Source: a virus. Taken from it: DNA of 44,743 nt. The notes under the pieces were generated by a model. That model was not told the origin of the DNA. It did no database searches and saw only the letters and a program-made list of their open reading frames with translations. This document shows positions 6,243 to 15,173 of this stretch, piece by piece. The stretch spans positions 1 to 44,743 of the IMG/VR virus record IMGVR_UViG_3300018025_000008, one strand, 5' to 3'. Both the position numbers and the translations under genes were made by a program. Position 1 is the first letter of the stretch. Each line of letters begins with the position of its first letter.

Positions 6243-6418
6243 CATCGATCCTTTTTCGGCCTGCCCACGCGCCGCTTTATTTTGCGGAATTTTTTCAACT
6301 CCGATTCCTCGATGAAAAAGTCCCGGCCGACTTTTTGCCCCAGGCGGCCCGATCGGCAAAACTGCTGGACGCGGCGAATCGAGACGCCGAGTTTAGCGGC
6401 AACTTCATTCGTGAGCAT
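6242..6418 (-). CDS. Excisionase/MerR-like helix-turn-helix protein (58 aa)
   Basis: ATG 6418 is seven bases after AGGA. The protein, starting MLTNEVAAKLGVSIRRVQQF, is a typical winged helix of the HTH_17/excisionase family: a helix-turn-helix at ~2-22, then GRLGQKVGRDFFIEESEL as the wing and final helix. Its tail is basic (KIKRRVGRPKKDR). Such proteins bind DNA as recombination directionality factors or small regulators. The stop overlaps the start region of the zinc gene, so they are co-translated. It could be the excisionase for the integrase 2.4 kb away or a local regulator. Confidence 0.8.
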   Translation of the reverse strand: MLTNEVAAKLGVSIRRVQQFCRSGRLGQKVGRDFFIEESELKKFRKIKRRVGRPKKDR

Positions 6419-6506
6419 TTTTTCATTCCTAAAAAGTTGCCTCTCCAGGCCGTGTATCCGAGCGGCTGACTAAGCCGCGCCGAGAGAGGCAGGAGTCGCA
6501 TGTTTC

Positions 6507-6887
6507 TTAATCATCTTCTTCGTTACAAACCAAATCGCCGACTCGCTCGGCGTGTGAAATTTCTTCTCGCAGTTTTGCCGCTTCTTCAGGATCGATTAAT
6601 TCGATTGCGATAATCACGGCTGGCGCATGACTTTCGGCCAAGCTTACTTCCAGCCATCGTTTCGGCGCTTGACATTTTAACGAGACACCTTCAAGCGTCG
6701 CAGCGTCGTCGAATTGCAACCAGACTTTGGTTTTTTGAACTTTATCGCCCTTGCGAATCTCGGCGGATTTTCCGAAATAAAATCGAGTTGCTTCATCAGT
6801 CGGACCCCACCAGGTACCTGCGAATCCTGCCGCGGCTAATCGCTCGGAAAGTTGCTCTTGTAATTTGGTTGTTATAAAGGTCTTCAT
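6507..6887 (-). CDS. Hypothetical protein (126 aa)
   Basis: Starts MKTFITTKLQEQLSERLAAA at ATG 6887. An N-terminal helix is followed by beta-rich sequence (residues ~25-95 with FYFGKSAEIRKGDKVQKTKV) and a helical, acidic end (DLVCNEEDD). No membrane segment is seen and only two Cys. It sits between the excisionase-like gene and a Cys-containing gene in the accessory region. I do not recognise it. Confidence 0.65.
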   Translation of the reverse strand: MKTFITTKLQEQLSERLAAAGFAGTWWGPTDEATRFYFGKSAEIRKGDKVQKTKVWLQFDDAATLEGVSLKCQAPKRWLEVSLAESHAPAVIIAIELIDPEEAAKLREEISHAERVGDLVCNEEDD

Positions 6888-7072
6888 TTTTTTCTCCCGG
6901 CCCGGTCAGGGGCCAAATGCTTTGGTTATCAATTTTTAGCTCCAAAAGGCTGCCGCCCGGATGCAAAGATTAAAGTGTATCCAATCCTTGCAGAGCCGAG
7001 CGGCAGGAGAACTACTTTAATCATCATCCGGGTAATCGTGGGATTCGCGCTCGGCCGGTGTGCGGCTGCGAT

Positions 7073-7381
7073 CTAGCCGGCACTCCTCACACTCGCATTT
7101 GATTTAAATTCGTTACTCCTTAGCCATTTTTCCGAAATTGCCCACATGAGGTAATGGGGATCAATGCCCAAATGGATCAGCGGGCCACTTTCGCAGGTGC
7201 AATCTTTCATGCCGCAGAAATGATCGGCAATTCGTTTAGCCTGGCCAGGTGAGATCGGGATTATTTTATCCGAATTTTCGCCGGCACAAATCTGTGCATC
7301 ATCCACGATTAAATCAATCGGGCCGGCGTTGTGAAAATTCCTTCTGCCCGATTCCATCTTAATTGTGATTTTACGTTTCAT
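7073..7381 (-). CDS. Cys-containing hypothetical protein (102 aa), possibly frameshifted at its 3' end
   Basis: ATG 7381 lies seven bases after GGAG; two in-frame codons upstream another ATG is too close to that site. A promoter lies at 7460-7487. The protein has CGMKDCTC (residues ~56-63) and a helix WAISEKWLRSNEF near the end. In its own frame it ends SNASVRSAG, but the -1 frame continues KCECEECRLDRSRTPAERE and an acidic tail to a stop at 7017, which looks like genuine protein. A one-base change or a programmed -1 shift near 7110-7120 would give a longer zinc-type protein. Confidence 0.6.
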   Translation of the reverse strand: MKRKITIKMESGRRNFHNAGPIDLIVDDAQICAGENSDKIIPISPGQAKRIADHFCGMKDCTCESGPLIHLGIDPHYLMWAISEKWLRSNEFKSNASVRSAG

Positions 7382-7459
7382 TTTCATTCTCCTTTGCCTG
7401 CCCCTGAATCTCCGGGGCCGAGTTGGCGGATCACTCGTCCGCCGTATCAATCTATATAT

Positions 7460-7487
7460 ATTATACGTCTAGGCGAATAGATTGCAA
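7460..7487 (-). promoter_or_regulatory. Sigma70-like promoter with inverted repeat
   Basis: Minus-strand TTGCAA (7487-7482), 16 bp, TATAAT (7465-7460), about 80 bases before ATG 7381. The arms CAATCTA (7448-7454) and TAGATTG (7478-7484) flank the -10 box and overlap the -35, as an operator would. It suggests the accessory genes 5757-7381 are transcribed apart from the tail operon. Confidence 0.65.
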
Positions 7488-7556
7488 GAGAAAAATCGTA
7501 ATTATTTCCAAATTAACCACATAGAGGGGGTAATGGTAAGATGGGTAAAATAGCCA

Positions 7557-7631
7557 TTATTCGCCGCTCCCTACAAAGCCAGATATTGTGGCTTGAACAT
7601 TTCGCCAATTCACCGCAACCGTAGTATCAAA
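7557..7631 (-). pseudogene. Remnant of the 3' end of the large tail gene
   Basis: This encodes DTTVAVNWRNVQATISGF then VGSGE and a stop, matching the C-terminus of the 1204-residue tail protein (8317-8391) with two conservative changes in 23 residues and about eight base differences in 76, mostly at third positions. The rest of that gene is absent here. It follows a duplication that also produced the two MAYCQW zinc genes. Confidence 0.85.
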
Positions 7632-7688
7632 CTGGGAATTGTAATATGATGGGTGGGGAAGTAGTTTGATAATCAGGAGGGTAAAATC

Positions 7689-7757
7689 ATGCGCTTAAAA
7701 AAGGAAGCCAAAAAGCCGCAAAAAGATTTAGTTCGTGTCGAACTCGGCGCAATTTGA
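7689..7757 (+). CDS. Short plus-strand reading frame with strong ribosome site
   Basis: ATG 7689 is eight bases after AGGAGG, and the 22-residue product is highly basic (MRLKKEAKKPQKDLVRVELG). It overlaps the 3' end of the zinc gene on the other strand. The good ribosome site and sudden end suggest the start of a gene cut off when the duplication formed, rather than a functional peptide. Confidence 0.25.
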   Translation: MRLKKEAKKPQKDLVRVELGAI

Positions 7758-8237
7758 AATAGCCACTAAATGCCTGGTGAATTTCGGGCATGGCGTAATA
7801 TCAGATACGCCGGGGGTAATGGTCGATAGGCCGAGGACGATCTTGGCCATCTTGATGCCGGCCTGGCTGTTGCAGTCCGGGCAAAGAGTTTTACAGTTCA
7901 GGCCTGTAAACGAAGGGCAGGCGTCGCAGATCGCAAGGCGGCGCATCGATTCGGCTTCGCCCACGGTCTTTTTTGGATCTTCAACGGTCTTTTTTGGATC
8001 TTCAGAGGACTCGGTAACGGCCAACAGGCTTTCAATTGTTTTCAAGAGCACCACTCGGCGCTTGGCCTTTTCCTCGGCCGGAATCGCCTCATTGCGGATT
8101 ACGGGCGTTTTTGGCGGAGGACTCGGCATGGTGCAAGGTTTCTTGGGCAGATTCGGCCCAAAGGGACGCTCCAAGGGAAACCCGCAGATCGAGCATCGTG
8201 TTTTAGCGCCGTCGGGTTGCCATTGACAATAAGCCAT
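7728..8237 (-). CDS. Zinc-binding protein (169 aa), paralogue B
   Basis: The product starts MAYCQWQPDGAKTRCSICGF at ATG 8237 and is close to the gene at 5757-6242 over nearly the whole length. The Cys sites are C4 with CSIC, and CDACPSFTGLNCKTLCPDC near residues 115-133. It carries two tandem EDPKKTV copies where paralogue A has one, a local in-frame duplication visible in the DNA at about 7970-8000. It follows the large tail gene by 79 bases, so it may be the last gene of the late operon. Function unknown; zinc binding is inferred from Cys spacing. Confidence 0.75.
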   Translation of the reverse strand: MAYCQWQPDGAKTRCSICGFPLERPFGPNLPKKPCTMPSPPPKTPVIRNEAIPAEEKAKRRVVLLKTIESLLAVTESSEDPKKTVEDPKKTVGEAESMRRLAICDACPSFTGLNCKTLCPDCNSQAGIKMAKIVLGLSTITPGVSDITPCPKFTRHLVAISNCAEFDTN

Positions 8238-8242
8238 TATTT

Positions 8243-8307
8243 TTTTACCTACTAAGTAAAACTTTTTTCTTAGGGGTATGATAAAAACTTTTTACCTGCT
8301 TGGTAAA
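8243..8307. repeat. Two AT-rich inverted repeats between tail gene and zinc gene
   Basis: TTTTAC/GTAAAA (8243-8261) and TTTACC/GGTAAA (8291-8307) are separate short palindromes sharing the motif TTTTTACCT. They lie in the 79-base gap upstream of ATG 8237. They may be an operator pair or a weak termination structure. Confidence 0.4.
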
Positions 8308-8316
8308 TAATTTTCA

Positions 8317-11300
8317 TTATTCGCCGCTCCCTATAAAACCTGCTATTGTGGCTTGAACATTTCGCCAATTCACAGCTACCGTAGTGTCGATTGTGGACGG
8401 ATCCCAAGCCATGGTTATAGGATTGTCTCCAGACCCAGCCTCGTAACCACCCAATAAATACTCGCCTACGCAAGGTCCGATTGTATGAACCGTGCCGGTC
8501 GGCACCCAGGGATTATTTACCCAACAATAAATCATAGGGCCGATAAATTCGATCTTGCCTCCATACGATTCGGATGGTGTATTTATCATGTCGGTGGCAT
8601 AGGAATAATCGCAGAGTGTGACTTTGATGCCATAAACTGTCCCCGATGTATTGATCGGGTCGCCAAATGTTAGTTCAATCGGCTCATCAAAAATGAGTTT
8701 ATAAACCGTCGCGCTCCAAGTCGATTCCAAGAGGTCTTTCTCGCAAAGGAAAGAACCGCTAAAACCATCACCGGCAAAAGACACCTCCACAAAATGATCC
8801 TCAGCGCCCTCGCTGCAAGAGTACGTTTTGGGATAAGCAGCGTCAATGATCGCGCACAACCAAACACTCTCGCCGCCGGTGGGCGGGTCTTGGGCGTTCT
8901 CGCTTTGCACGCGGATTGTAGCGTTGCCGTAATCGTCGGGATAATCGGCTTGGTCTGTAGTTGAAATTAGATCGGCGTTTGTAAATGTCACGTCGATGTC
9001 CGTCCCGATGTACGTCATGCTGCGCTGGTGCCAATTCGTATCGGTATAAGGCGCGGATTCCTGATAGGGTTGTGGTATCTGGTTTGATGCGACAACTTTT
9101 TTCCATGTCGCCCCGCCCGCCGCCGTGATTGCAACCGATAAAGTCACATTGAAAAGATGCGTACTGGCAATGGGATCAAGACCGTCACGATCAACCATTA
9201 CCGGATCGGCCCCCAGCGAAACCTCAGCCCCATAAAAACGCGCTCCCGTACCGCTGCCGCTGATGTCGCCGTTCATAAGTACGCATCCGCCGGCAGAGTC
9301 GCTTAAATTATGAAGATACGCTTCGATATCATGCCAAGTGCCGTCCCAGCAATTGGGATACCTGAAAGATTTTTTCCAACCGCCTGGGCCGATGCTGCCG
9401 AGGATCGTATTGCCGTTGCGACTACTGCGCGGATCGTAACCAGGCGAGACGCTTTGACAAGTGCTTCCCCGGACCACGCCGGAGATCGTGATCTTTATGC
9501 AACTGGACGTTATGCCACGAAAGACAAATTCCGAATATGGATTTGCCCCACCGCAACCCGGACTGACTTCTGTAATGGTTCCATAATCAGGAAATGAAGT
9601 CCAACTCCAATCGCGCGGGACGTTTTTATTCGCCACTTCGATGTGGCTCAAAACCTCCACGTCGCTGCTGATCGAGAGCGGGACGCCCTGCGTGGGAACG
9701 CCGACGACAAAAGGAGTTGTAAGGTCTTGGGCATTGTGACGAACGCGAACAACTATAGCGTCATCGCCCGGCTCGCGCCATTGGCTGAAATCAATCTTCT
9801 CCGGTGAACAAGGCGGACTATCAGTCCAGATATTTTGGAGATTAAAGTCGTAAGGATAGTTGACCTTATAGTCGATCTTGCCGTAATTAAGAGAATGCTC
9901 ATCATTGTTGATAAAATACTGCTGGTCGGTTCCGAAAGTATAATAAGCCCCGGGTATGCCGAGGCCCAGGGTGATCGTACCGGATGCGCTTGGGCTGGCG
10001 GTGTTCAACCAAAAAGAACCGGATAAAAGGCAATCGTAATTGCCTGGCGCCTCGATTGTGCCGATCGACTTGCGAAGCCGCGGTACGCCCGTCCAGCGAT
10101 AATCGTAAAGCATGGGATAATAATTCGGGGCATCATCCGGGTTTAAGTCCGACGTGAACCAGGGATAATAACCGGCCGTGGCGATGCAGGGATATTGAGC
10201 TTGATCTCCCGCGCCCGTAACGCCAAACCAGGGATTAGCCCACGCAAAGTATGGAATATAGGCCGCATAAAACGAGGCTTCGCTTGTCGGGTCAAGGTCT
10301 TTGCGGATTACGGTAGTTTGCAAAACATCAAAGCCGCCGAGCGTTTCGCCGCCGACCGTGTAGGTCGGGACTGAAATCCGATTAAGGTTTGTCTCGATCT
10401 CGGGGAACCAATAAAAGGGCGTCCATTTTCCAAGCATCACCTTGAGTGTATCGCTGCCGGCGGCGGGGAACGGCGAGCCATATCCTGCCTGGGTTTGAAA
10501 TAGGGCGATAATGTTTGATGATGATAGATCGTCGCCCATCAAGCCGGTGCGGGCTCCCATGTTTGAAATGCCACTCTCCGTTTCCTTCCACCAAACAAGA
10601 CTCAACAATGTAACGTTCAGGCCGCGATGCACTTTGTAATAATCCCAGGTCATCCACTGGGCGACCTCGTCCCACGGGCTTTGATTCGCGTTCTTGTTTG
10701 TTCCCACGTCCGGATCGAATCGGGCGTTGCCGATTTGGGTGTGATCTACGGTCGGGCCACCGGTATTGGTGGCGAAGACTTGCGACATGTTCGCGGCCGG
10801 CGTGGTGATCGTATACGAAGTTCCCGGCGTACCGGTCACGATAGAGTTGGCCGTTTCGGAAGACAATCCGCGAATCGCGGCCTGCAGGTCGGCCAGGGAT
10901 ACGTTGTAATGCAGCCATCCCGTATCGGCGGGGCCGTAGAATAAATCGAAATCATCGGTCGAGCCGATGGTGATGGTTTGAATATCTGCCTGCGGCGGGG
11001 ACCAGACTCCCTGGGCCCAGTCAATCGGCCAGAGTTTATTGGTGTCGTCCTTCTGCCATGTAAAACCGCCGATCGCGCTTAGGTCGGCATGGGCGGTTTT
11101 CGTGACAAGATCTTGCGGTGCGTATCCGTTTCCAAGATGCACCAAAAAGCCGTCGGCGGATATGTCCAAAACTTCGATGGCGGCCACTGTCCAAGAACCG
11201 CCGGCGTTGTAATTGCCGTCCGGGTCGGTGATGACGATCTTATCGCCGACCTGGACCATGTTGGGCTTGGTTGTAAGTATCCAAATATCCTTGACCAGGT

Positions 11301-11931
11301 CGTCGGTTACGTTTGTGAATCCGGCCACAACCACGCCGAATTCGGTCTCGGTGTGGTTGCACAAGACCTTTAGACACCTCATGTTGCCATCGGTGTAATA
11401 TGGATTGCCATCGGAGCGGGCCGATTCGTCCCAGGTAAGGCCGATCCCGCTTCCAAGGGTTCCGTCGTAAGCCGGATTGTCCGCGCCTGTATCATCGACC
11501 TCGCCCAGATTCGCGGGGATCGAGCGGTAATGCCGCTTGGGCTGGAAGGGAATGCCCTTTGGATAAGTTGGGTCGGAATAAGTAACCGGGCCGAGTGTGA
11601 ACCCGGAGCTGCCGACCTGGACGTGGTTGATCGTAAAGGCGCCGTCGGTGCTGTTTTCGACCCAATAGGCGAATGGGAGCGTTGTATTGGGAACCGTGAT
11701 TGTAAAGACATTGCCGGTTCGGGTTACGGTAGTATTAGCAAAATCGCTGCCGTAAGTAGCGCGGATCGTGGCTTGTAAATCGGCCGCCGTCGTGTCTTTA
11801 TCCAGGGAAGCCGTGCCCCAGGTCTCCATCCCATAGCGCAGGACCCAGTTGCCTGCAGTCACGCCGTTCATGGCGATGGTCTGTATATCGTCCTGAGCGG
11901 GGAAATTATAGGTGGGCGTGGTGTGAGACAT
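8317..11931 (-). CDS. Large tail tip / central fibre protein (1204 aa)
   Basis: The start, ATG 11931, is nine bases after AGGAG and two bases after the previous stop. The protein is beta-rich, with many Asn, Thr and Gly, few Lys, and no membrane segment. Residues ~14-107 and ~315-402 are copies of one domain: both begin DIQTI, have ADLQA(T/A)IR in the middle and end DHTQ or NHVQ. Its place downstream of the tape measure and two tail genes corresponds to baseplate/tip or central fibre genes of siphoviruses. Aromatic-rich segments from 400 to 700 could bind carbohydrate. A 3' fragment is duplicated at 7557. No enzymatic motif is recognised. Confidence 0.7.
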   Translation of the reverse strand: MSHTTPTYNFPAQDDIQTIAMNGVTAGNWVLRYGMETWGTASLDKDTTAADLQATIRATYGSDFANTTVTRTGNVFTITVPNTTLPFAYWVENSTDGAFTINHVQVGSSGFTLGPVTYSDPTYPKGIPFQPKRHYRSIPANLGEVDDTGADNPAYDGTLGSGIGLTWDESARSDGNPYYTDGNMRCLKVLCNHTETEFGVVVAGFTNVTDDLVKDIWILTTKPNMVQVGDKIVITDPDGNYNAGGSWTVAAIEVLDISADGFLVHLGNGYAPQDLVTKTAHADLSAIGGFTWQKDDTNKLWPIDWAQGVWSPPQADIQTITIGSTDDFDLFYGPADTGWLHYNVSLADLQAAIRGLSSETANSIVTGTPGTSYTITTPAANMSQVFATNTGGPTVDHTQIGNARFDPDVGTNKNANQSPWDEVAQWMTWDYYKVHRGLNVTLLSLVWWKETESGISNMGARTGLMGDDLSSSNIIALFQTQAGYGSPFPAAGSDTLKVMLGKWTPFYWFPEIETNLNRISVPTYTVGGETLGGFDVLQTTVIRKDLDPTSEASFYAAYIPYFAWANPWFGVTGAGDQAQYPCIATAGYYPWFTSDLNPDDAPNYYPMLYDYRWTGVPRLRKSIGTIEAPGNYDCLLSGSFWLNTASPSASGTITLGLGIPGAYYTFGTDQQYFINNDEHSLNYGKIDYKVNYPYDFNLQNIWTDSPPCSPEKIDFSQWREPGDDAIVVRVRHNAQDLTTPFVVGVPTQGVPLSISSDVEVLSHIEVANKNVPRDWSWTSFPDYGTITEVSPGCGGANPYSEFVFRGITSSCIKITISGVVRGSTCQSVSPGYDPRSSRNGNTILGSIGPGGWKKSFRYPNCWDGTWHDIEAYLHNLSDSAGGCVLMNGDISGSGTGARFYGAEVSLGADPVMVDRDGLDPIASTHLFNVTLSVAITAAGGATWKKVVASNQIPQPYQESAPYTDTNWHQRSMTYIGTDIDVTFTNADLISTTDQADYPDDYGNATIRVQSENAQDPPTGGESVWLCAIIDAAYPKTYSCSEGAEDHFVEVSFAGDGFSGSFLCEKDLLESTWSATVYKLIFDEPIELTFGDPINTSGTVYGIKVTLCDYSYATDMINTPSESYGGKIEFIGPMIYCWVNNPWVPTGTVHTIGPCVGEYLLGGYEAGSGDNPITMAWDPSTIDTTVAVNWRNVQATIAGFIGSGE

Positions 11932-11933
11932 TT

Positions 11934-12284
11934 TTACGTCTCCTGCGTCTGGCAGTCGCCACCGATAACAGAGGCTGAACCATGTGGAACAAGTACAACC
12001 TGGCCGATCTCATAATGCCCGGAGCGCTTTGTAAAATCTTGCAGAATCACCGGAGATCCGGTCGGTTGGGCGTCATCGCCTAAAAGAACCCCGTAGGCCC
12101 AGCCCTTGGCATGAAGCTGCTGGAGGAGAACGTAAGAGTCTATGCCGGCGCCGCCGCCGGAGGCCTGCGGGATGGGATAGTTGCGGTTGAAATTCGGGCC
12201 GCGAAGATGGCGACGGTCGTACTCTTCGACAACGTCCTGGATGCCGCGGCCCATGGCCTGGCTGATGCTGGTGTAATCGGGCAT
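11934..12284 (-). CDS. Minor tail protein, hypothetical (116 aa)
   Basis: ATG 12284 lies ten bases after GGAGG; an upstream in-frame start at 12380 would overlap the preceding gene. The product has a Gly-rich linker (PQASGGGAGIDSYVL) followed by a compact beta region rich in Gly and Val ending VVLVPHGSASVIGGD. It sits between two tail genes with two-base spacing to the next. Possibly a tail-tip or adaptor component; no family recognised. Confidence 0.65.
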   Translation of the reverse strand: MPDYTSISQAMGRGIQDVVEEYDRRHLRGPNFNRNYPIPQASGGGAGIDSYVLLQQLHAKGWAYGVLLGDDAQPTGSPVILQDFTKRSGHYEIGQVVLVPHGSASVIGGDCQTQET

Positions 12285-12298
12285 TTTTGTTGAACCTC

Positions 12299-13249
12299 CT
12301 ACGTCTGCTCTTGCCAGGGCGGGATGAGGTTCAGAGGGGCATAGGCCGTTTTGTTGACCGTGCGGAATTTGAGATAACAAAACGAAGGGATCGACACGCC
12401 CAAAGAATCTATAATCGAACCGTCCGGCTTAAGCCACAGGCGATAACCTTGCATGTCCAGCGGCGCAGGCTGTCCGGTATATACGCCGTCATCGTTGATG
12501 GGCTTTACAATCGTTTGGCCGGGGTGATCCGGATCGTCCTGCAGGCTTTTCGGGCCGGCGTTTAAAACCGGGCAGGGGTCCCAGCCGCCGATGACCTCGC
12601 CGTGATCCAAAACCACTTTGGGATTCACCAATATGCGATAGGTGTAAATGAACCAGTATGCGCCCTTCTCGTAGATTTCCTCGGCGTCGATGTCGTCGAT
12701 CAGGGCCGTGCTAGGCTCGGCATCGTACCAGGTGTCAGTGTTGGTGGCGTTGAGGAACTGCCTGTCGAACTGGCGGTCGCATTGGGCCTGCCAGCGGGTG
12801 ATGGTGATCTCATCCATCCAGATCGGGATGTTGGGGGCCGGGAGAAAGGGCGACCCGGCGGTGTCGAAAAAGGGCTTTCCGTCCAGGTCGTAAAATCGCT
12901 GCATCGGCGATTTCACGAATTTGTGGCGCCAGCGCGGGCGGCGCTGATCGAGTTGCTTTTGCATCTCGGTGGGATTCTCACCGCCGTGGACGGTGTTCCA
13001 CTCGCAGGTCGCTTCCCAGAGATATGGATTTTCCTTGTTCTGAACGGGGGTAACTTTGACACAGGTCGACAAGGCACAATCCGGATGCGGGGAACCGTAG
13101 ACCGGCAAGAGCCCGGATGCCAAAATGGCGATGCGGTTTTCCAGTGGCGTATCGGACTTGAGCGTGTAAACCGTGCGAAAGGATATCTCTCCGTGCGGGC
13201 CGGTGGACGCCTCATAACCCGTTTTTCGTCGAGACCAAAGAATGGCCAT
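12299..13249 (-). CDS. Tail tip / distal tail structural protein (316 aa)
   Basis: A soluble, aromatic-rich protein (many Trp and Tyr) starting MAILWSRRKTGYEAS, with mixed beta strands and a long middle region on helices (DAEEIYEKGAYWFIYTY). It follows the tape measure by two bases, the usual place of the distal tail or tail-tip protein in siphovirus operons. The sequence is not close to a tail protein family I know, so the assignment rests on position. Confidence 0.6.
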   Translation of the reverse strand: MAILWSRRKTGYEASTGPHGEISFRTVYTLKSDTPLENRIAILASGLLPVYGSPHPDCALSTCVKVTPVQNKENPYLWEATCEWNTVHGGENPTEMQKQLDQRRPRWRHKFVKSPMQRFYDLDGKPFFDTAGSPFLPAPNIPIWMDEITITRWQAQCDRQFDRQFLNATNTDTWYDAEPSTALIDDIDAEEIYEKGAYWFIYTYRILVNPKVVLDHGEVIGGWDPCPVLNAGPKSLQDDPDHPGQTIVKPINDDGVYTGQPAPLDMQGYRLWLKPDGSIIDSLGVSIPSFCYLKFRTVNKTAYAPLNLIPPWQEQT

Positions 13250-13251
13250 GA

Positions 13252-15159
13252 TTATCTCTTTTCCAAACGGTTGCCGATTGGCTGCTGCCTGGTGTTTTTT
13301 TCGATTTGATCCAGCTTGGCATTGGCGTCCTGAGCGATTTTAACCTTTGGATCGGCCAGCATGCTGTTGACGATCAGGGCGTGGGCCTCCATCGAACCGG
13401 CTTGCATAGCCCCCACGGGATGGACTTCGTGAAAATCATCTTTTTCAATTTCTTTAATCGTCTTGCTGCGGAGTTCTTTTCGCCGCTTGTTGAATTCGCC
13501 CTGCTCGATCAAGCCGGCGTCGAGCGCCTCGCGAAGATCCTTTAGCGAACGGCCGTAATCGCCCAGCGGATCGGAGATGCCCAATCTCTGCCGCTCCTTG
13601 AGCCGGTCGCGATCCTGGGCATTCATGGCTTCTTCAGTGGTCAAAGCGCCGCTCTCGGCCATATTTTGCAGCGTGGCCCGGCGAATTCTGAACCGCTCGA
13701 TGTCGGATTTGGCTTCTTCCTTGAGCTGCTTGGCGTCCAGGCCGGCCGCTTCCCGGTAATAATCCTGCTGGGCCTTCATCCGCATGGCCTGGTAGGTCTG
13801 CTCGTCCTGCATGCGGCCGTGGTGATATTCGTGCCATGTTTCCGCGTCGCCCATGGCCTGCCGATATTTATCCTCCGGACTCATCAGGGATGCGGCCGCG
13901 GAATTGGCGCGGGTCAACTGGCCGAGTTCAGTTCTGTGTTGCCGGAATAACCGCAGGTTCGCGGCAATGTCATCGCCGCCCATGCCCGATTCATATAGCT
14001 TTTGCAGATATTCGGATTCGCCCTTGGAATCCGGTTTTTGCGCGGCAGTCAACTCCTTGAATAATCCGCCGGCCATGGACTCCGCCTCTTTGGCGGCTTT
14101 TGCCTTATAGATTTTCAAACTCAAGTCGTCCCAGGCTTTTATTTGAAAATCCGTGGGTTTGAATTTTTCGATCCATTCCTGGCGGGAAAGCTGTTCTGAA
14201 GTGCCTTGCAGGCCGGCCAATTCGCGGTGCAATCCGCCCAGCCCCTGTTGAGCCTCTTGGATCTGCGTGGTCCGCATGGCCATGCCACGTTCCCATAACT
14301 TATTTTGTTCGTCGGATCTAGCGCTCTCGGCTATTTTGGAGACATCCGTATTCCCGAAAAAATCAACCACAGCACCAAAAGTTCCAGCCGCAAGTCCTTT
14401 ACCAAATTCTTTGGCCCCTTCCCATCCATGCATCGCTGTCAGGGCTCCGCCTTCCGTAGAGCGCGAATACTCCGGCAATCCCTTGCGTTTGACGTATTGA
14501 TCGTAAGTCTGACCCAGGGAATTGGCCTTTTCACGGGTTTCCGTGATTTTACGGCCCAGCGAGGCGGCGGCCATTTGCGATATCAATAGTCCGGCTGTAA
14601 AAAGGCCAAGACCCTTTGTCGCCATGGACATGTCCTCGATGGCCACGCCCATGGAAGATAGCGGGCGAAGCGGACCGCGGCCCAGGGCTGCAGTTCCCAC
14701 TCCCCGTAACGAACCAAAAAAACTGGGCGATCTGAGCTCCGCCTCGGCGCCGGCCAGCGATCTGATTACGGTTTGCTTGCTCGCGCCGATCGCGGCGGCC
14801 GTCTCGGCGGCTTCGCGGGTAAGTTCAACCCGCATGGAATTGCCCCAGGGGAGCATTTCTTTAAAACGCATCGAATTGCTTAGGCCCTGGTCTTTGCCGG
14901 CTGCGCCGGCGAGCATCAGATCCTGGGGGCTGAAGAGCGAATGATCCTTGTTAAGATCGACCATGGCCATTTTCCAGGCCCGGGTCTCGGCCAAAGACCG
15001 CTCCATGACCTGCTTTTGGGCGTCAAAGCTCCGCTGGAATTTTTTGAACTCGTCCTGGAAAGAACCGAAACCCTCGCGCCCGGCCTCGCGCATGTCGGCC
15101 TTGAACCGGGCGGCGTTGGCCAGGATGTCGATGCGGATCTGGGAGGCGACTGAGGGCAT
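13252..15159 (-). CDS. Tail tape measure protein (635 aa)
   Basis: A long, mostly helical protein with a hydrophobic central patch (GLGLFTAGLLISQMAAASLG, ~185-205) and extensive charged coiled-coil-like segments before and after it. This form, together with its position right after the frameshifted tail chaperone pair, is diagnostic of tape measure proteins, which set tail length and help DNA entry. Using about 1.5 angstrom per residue, the tail would be near 95 nm. The N-terminus (SQIRIDILANAARFKADM) matches the usual start of such proteins. No lysozyme or peptidase domain is obvious. Confidence 0.85.
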   Translation of the reverse strand: MPSVASQIRIDILANAARFKADMREAGREGFGSFQDEFKKFQRSFDAQKQVMERSLAETRAWKMAMVDLNKDHSLFSPQDLMLAGAAGKDQGLSNSMRFKEMLPWGNSMRVELTREAAETAAAIGASKQTVIRSLAGAEAELRSPSFFGSLRGVGTAALGRGPLRPLSSMGVAIEDMSMATKGLGLFTAGLLISQMAAASLGRKITETREKANSLGQTYDQYVKRKGLPEYSRSTEGGALTAMHGWEGAKEFGKGLAAGTFGAVVDFFGNTDVSKIAESARSDEQNKLWERGMAMRTTQIQEAQQGLGGLHRELAGLQGTSEQLSRQEWIEKFKPTDFQIKAWDDLSLKIYKAKAAKEAESMAGGLFKELTAAQKPDSKGESEYLQKLYESGMGGDDIAANLRLFRQHRTELGQLTRANSAAASLMSPEDKYRQAMGDAETWHEYHHGRMQDEQTYQAMRMKAQQDYYREAAGLDAKQLKEEAKSDIERFRIRRATLQNMAESGALTTEEAMNAQDRDRLKERQRLGISDPLGDYGRSLKDLREALDAGLIEQGEFNKRRKELRSKTIKEIEKDDFHEVHPVGAMQAGSMEAHALIVNSMLADPKVKIAQDANAKLDQIEKNTRQQPIGNRLEKR

Positions 15160-15173
15160 TTTAATATTCTAAT

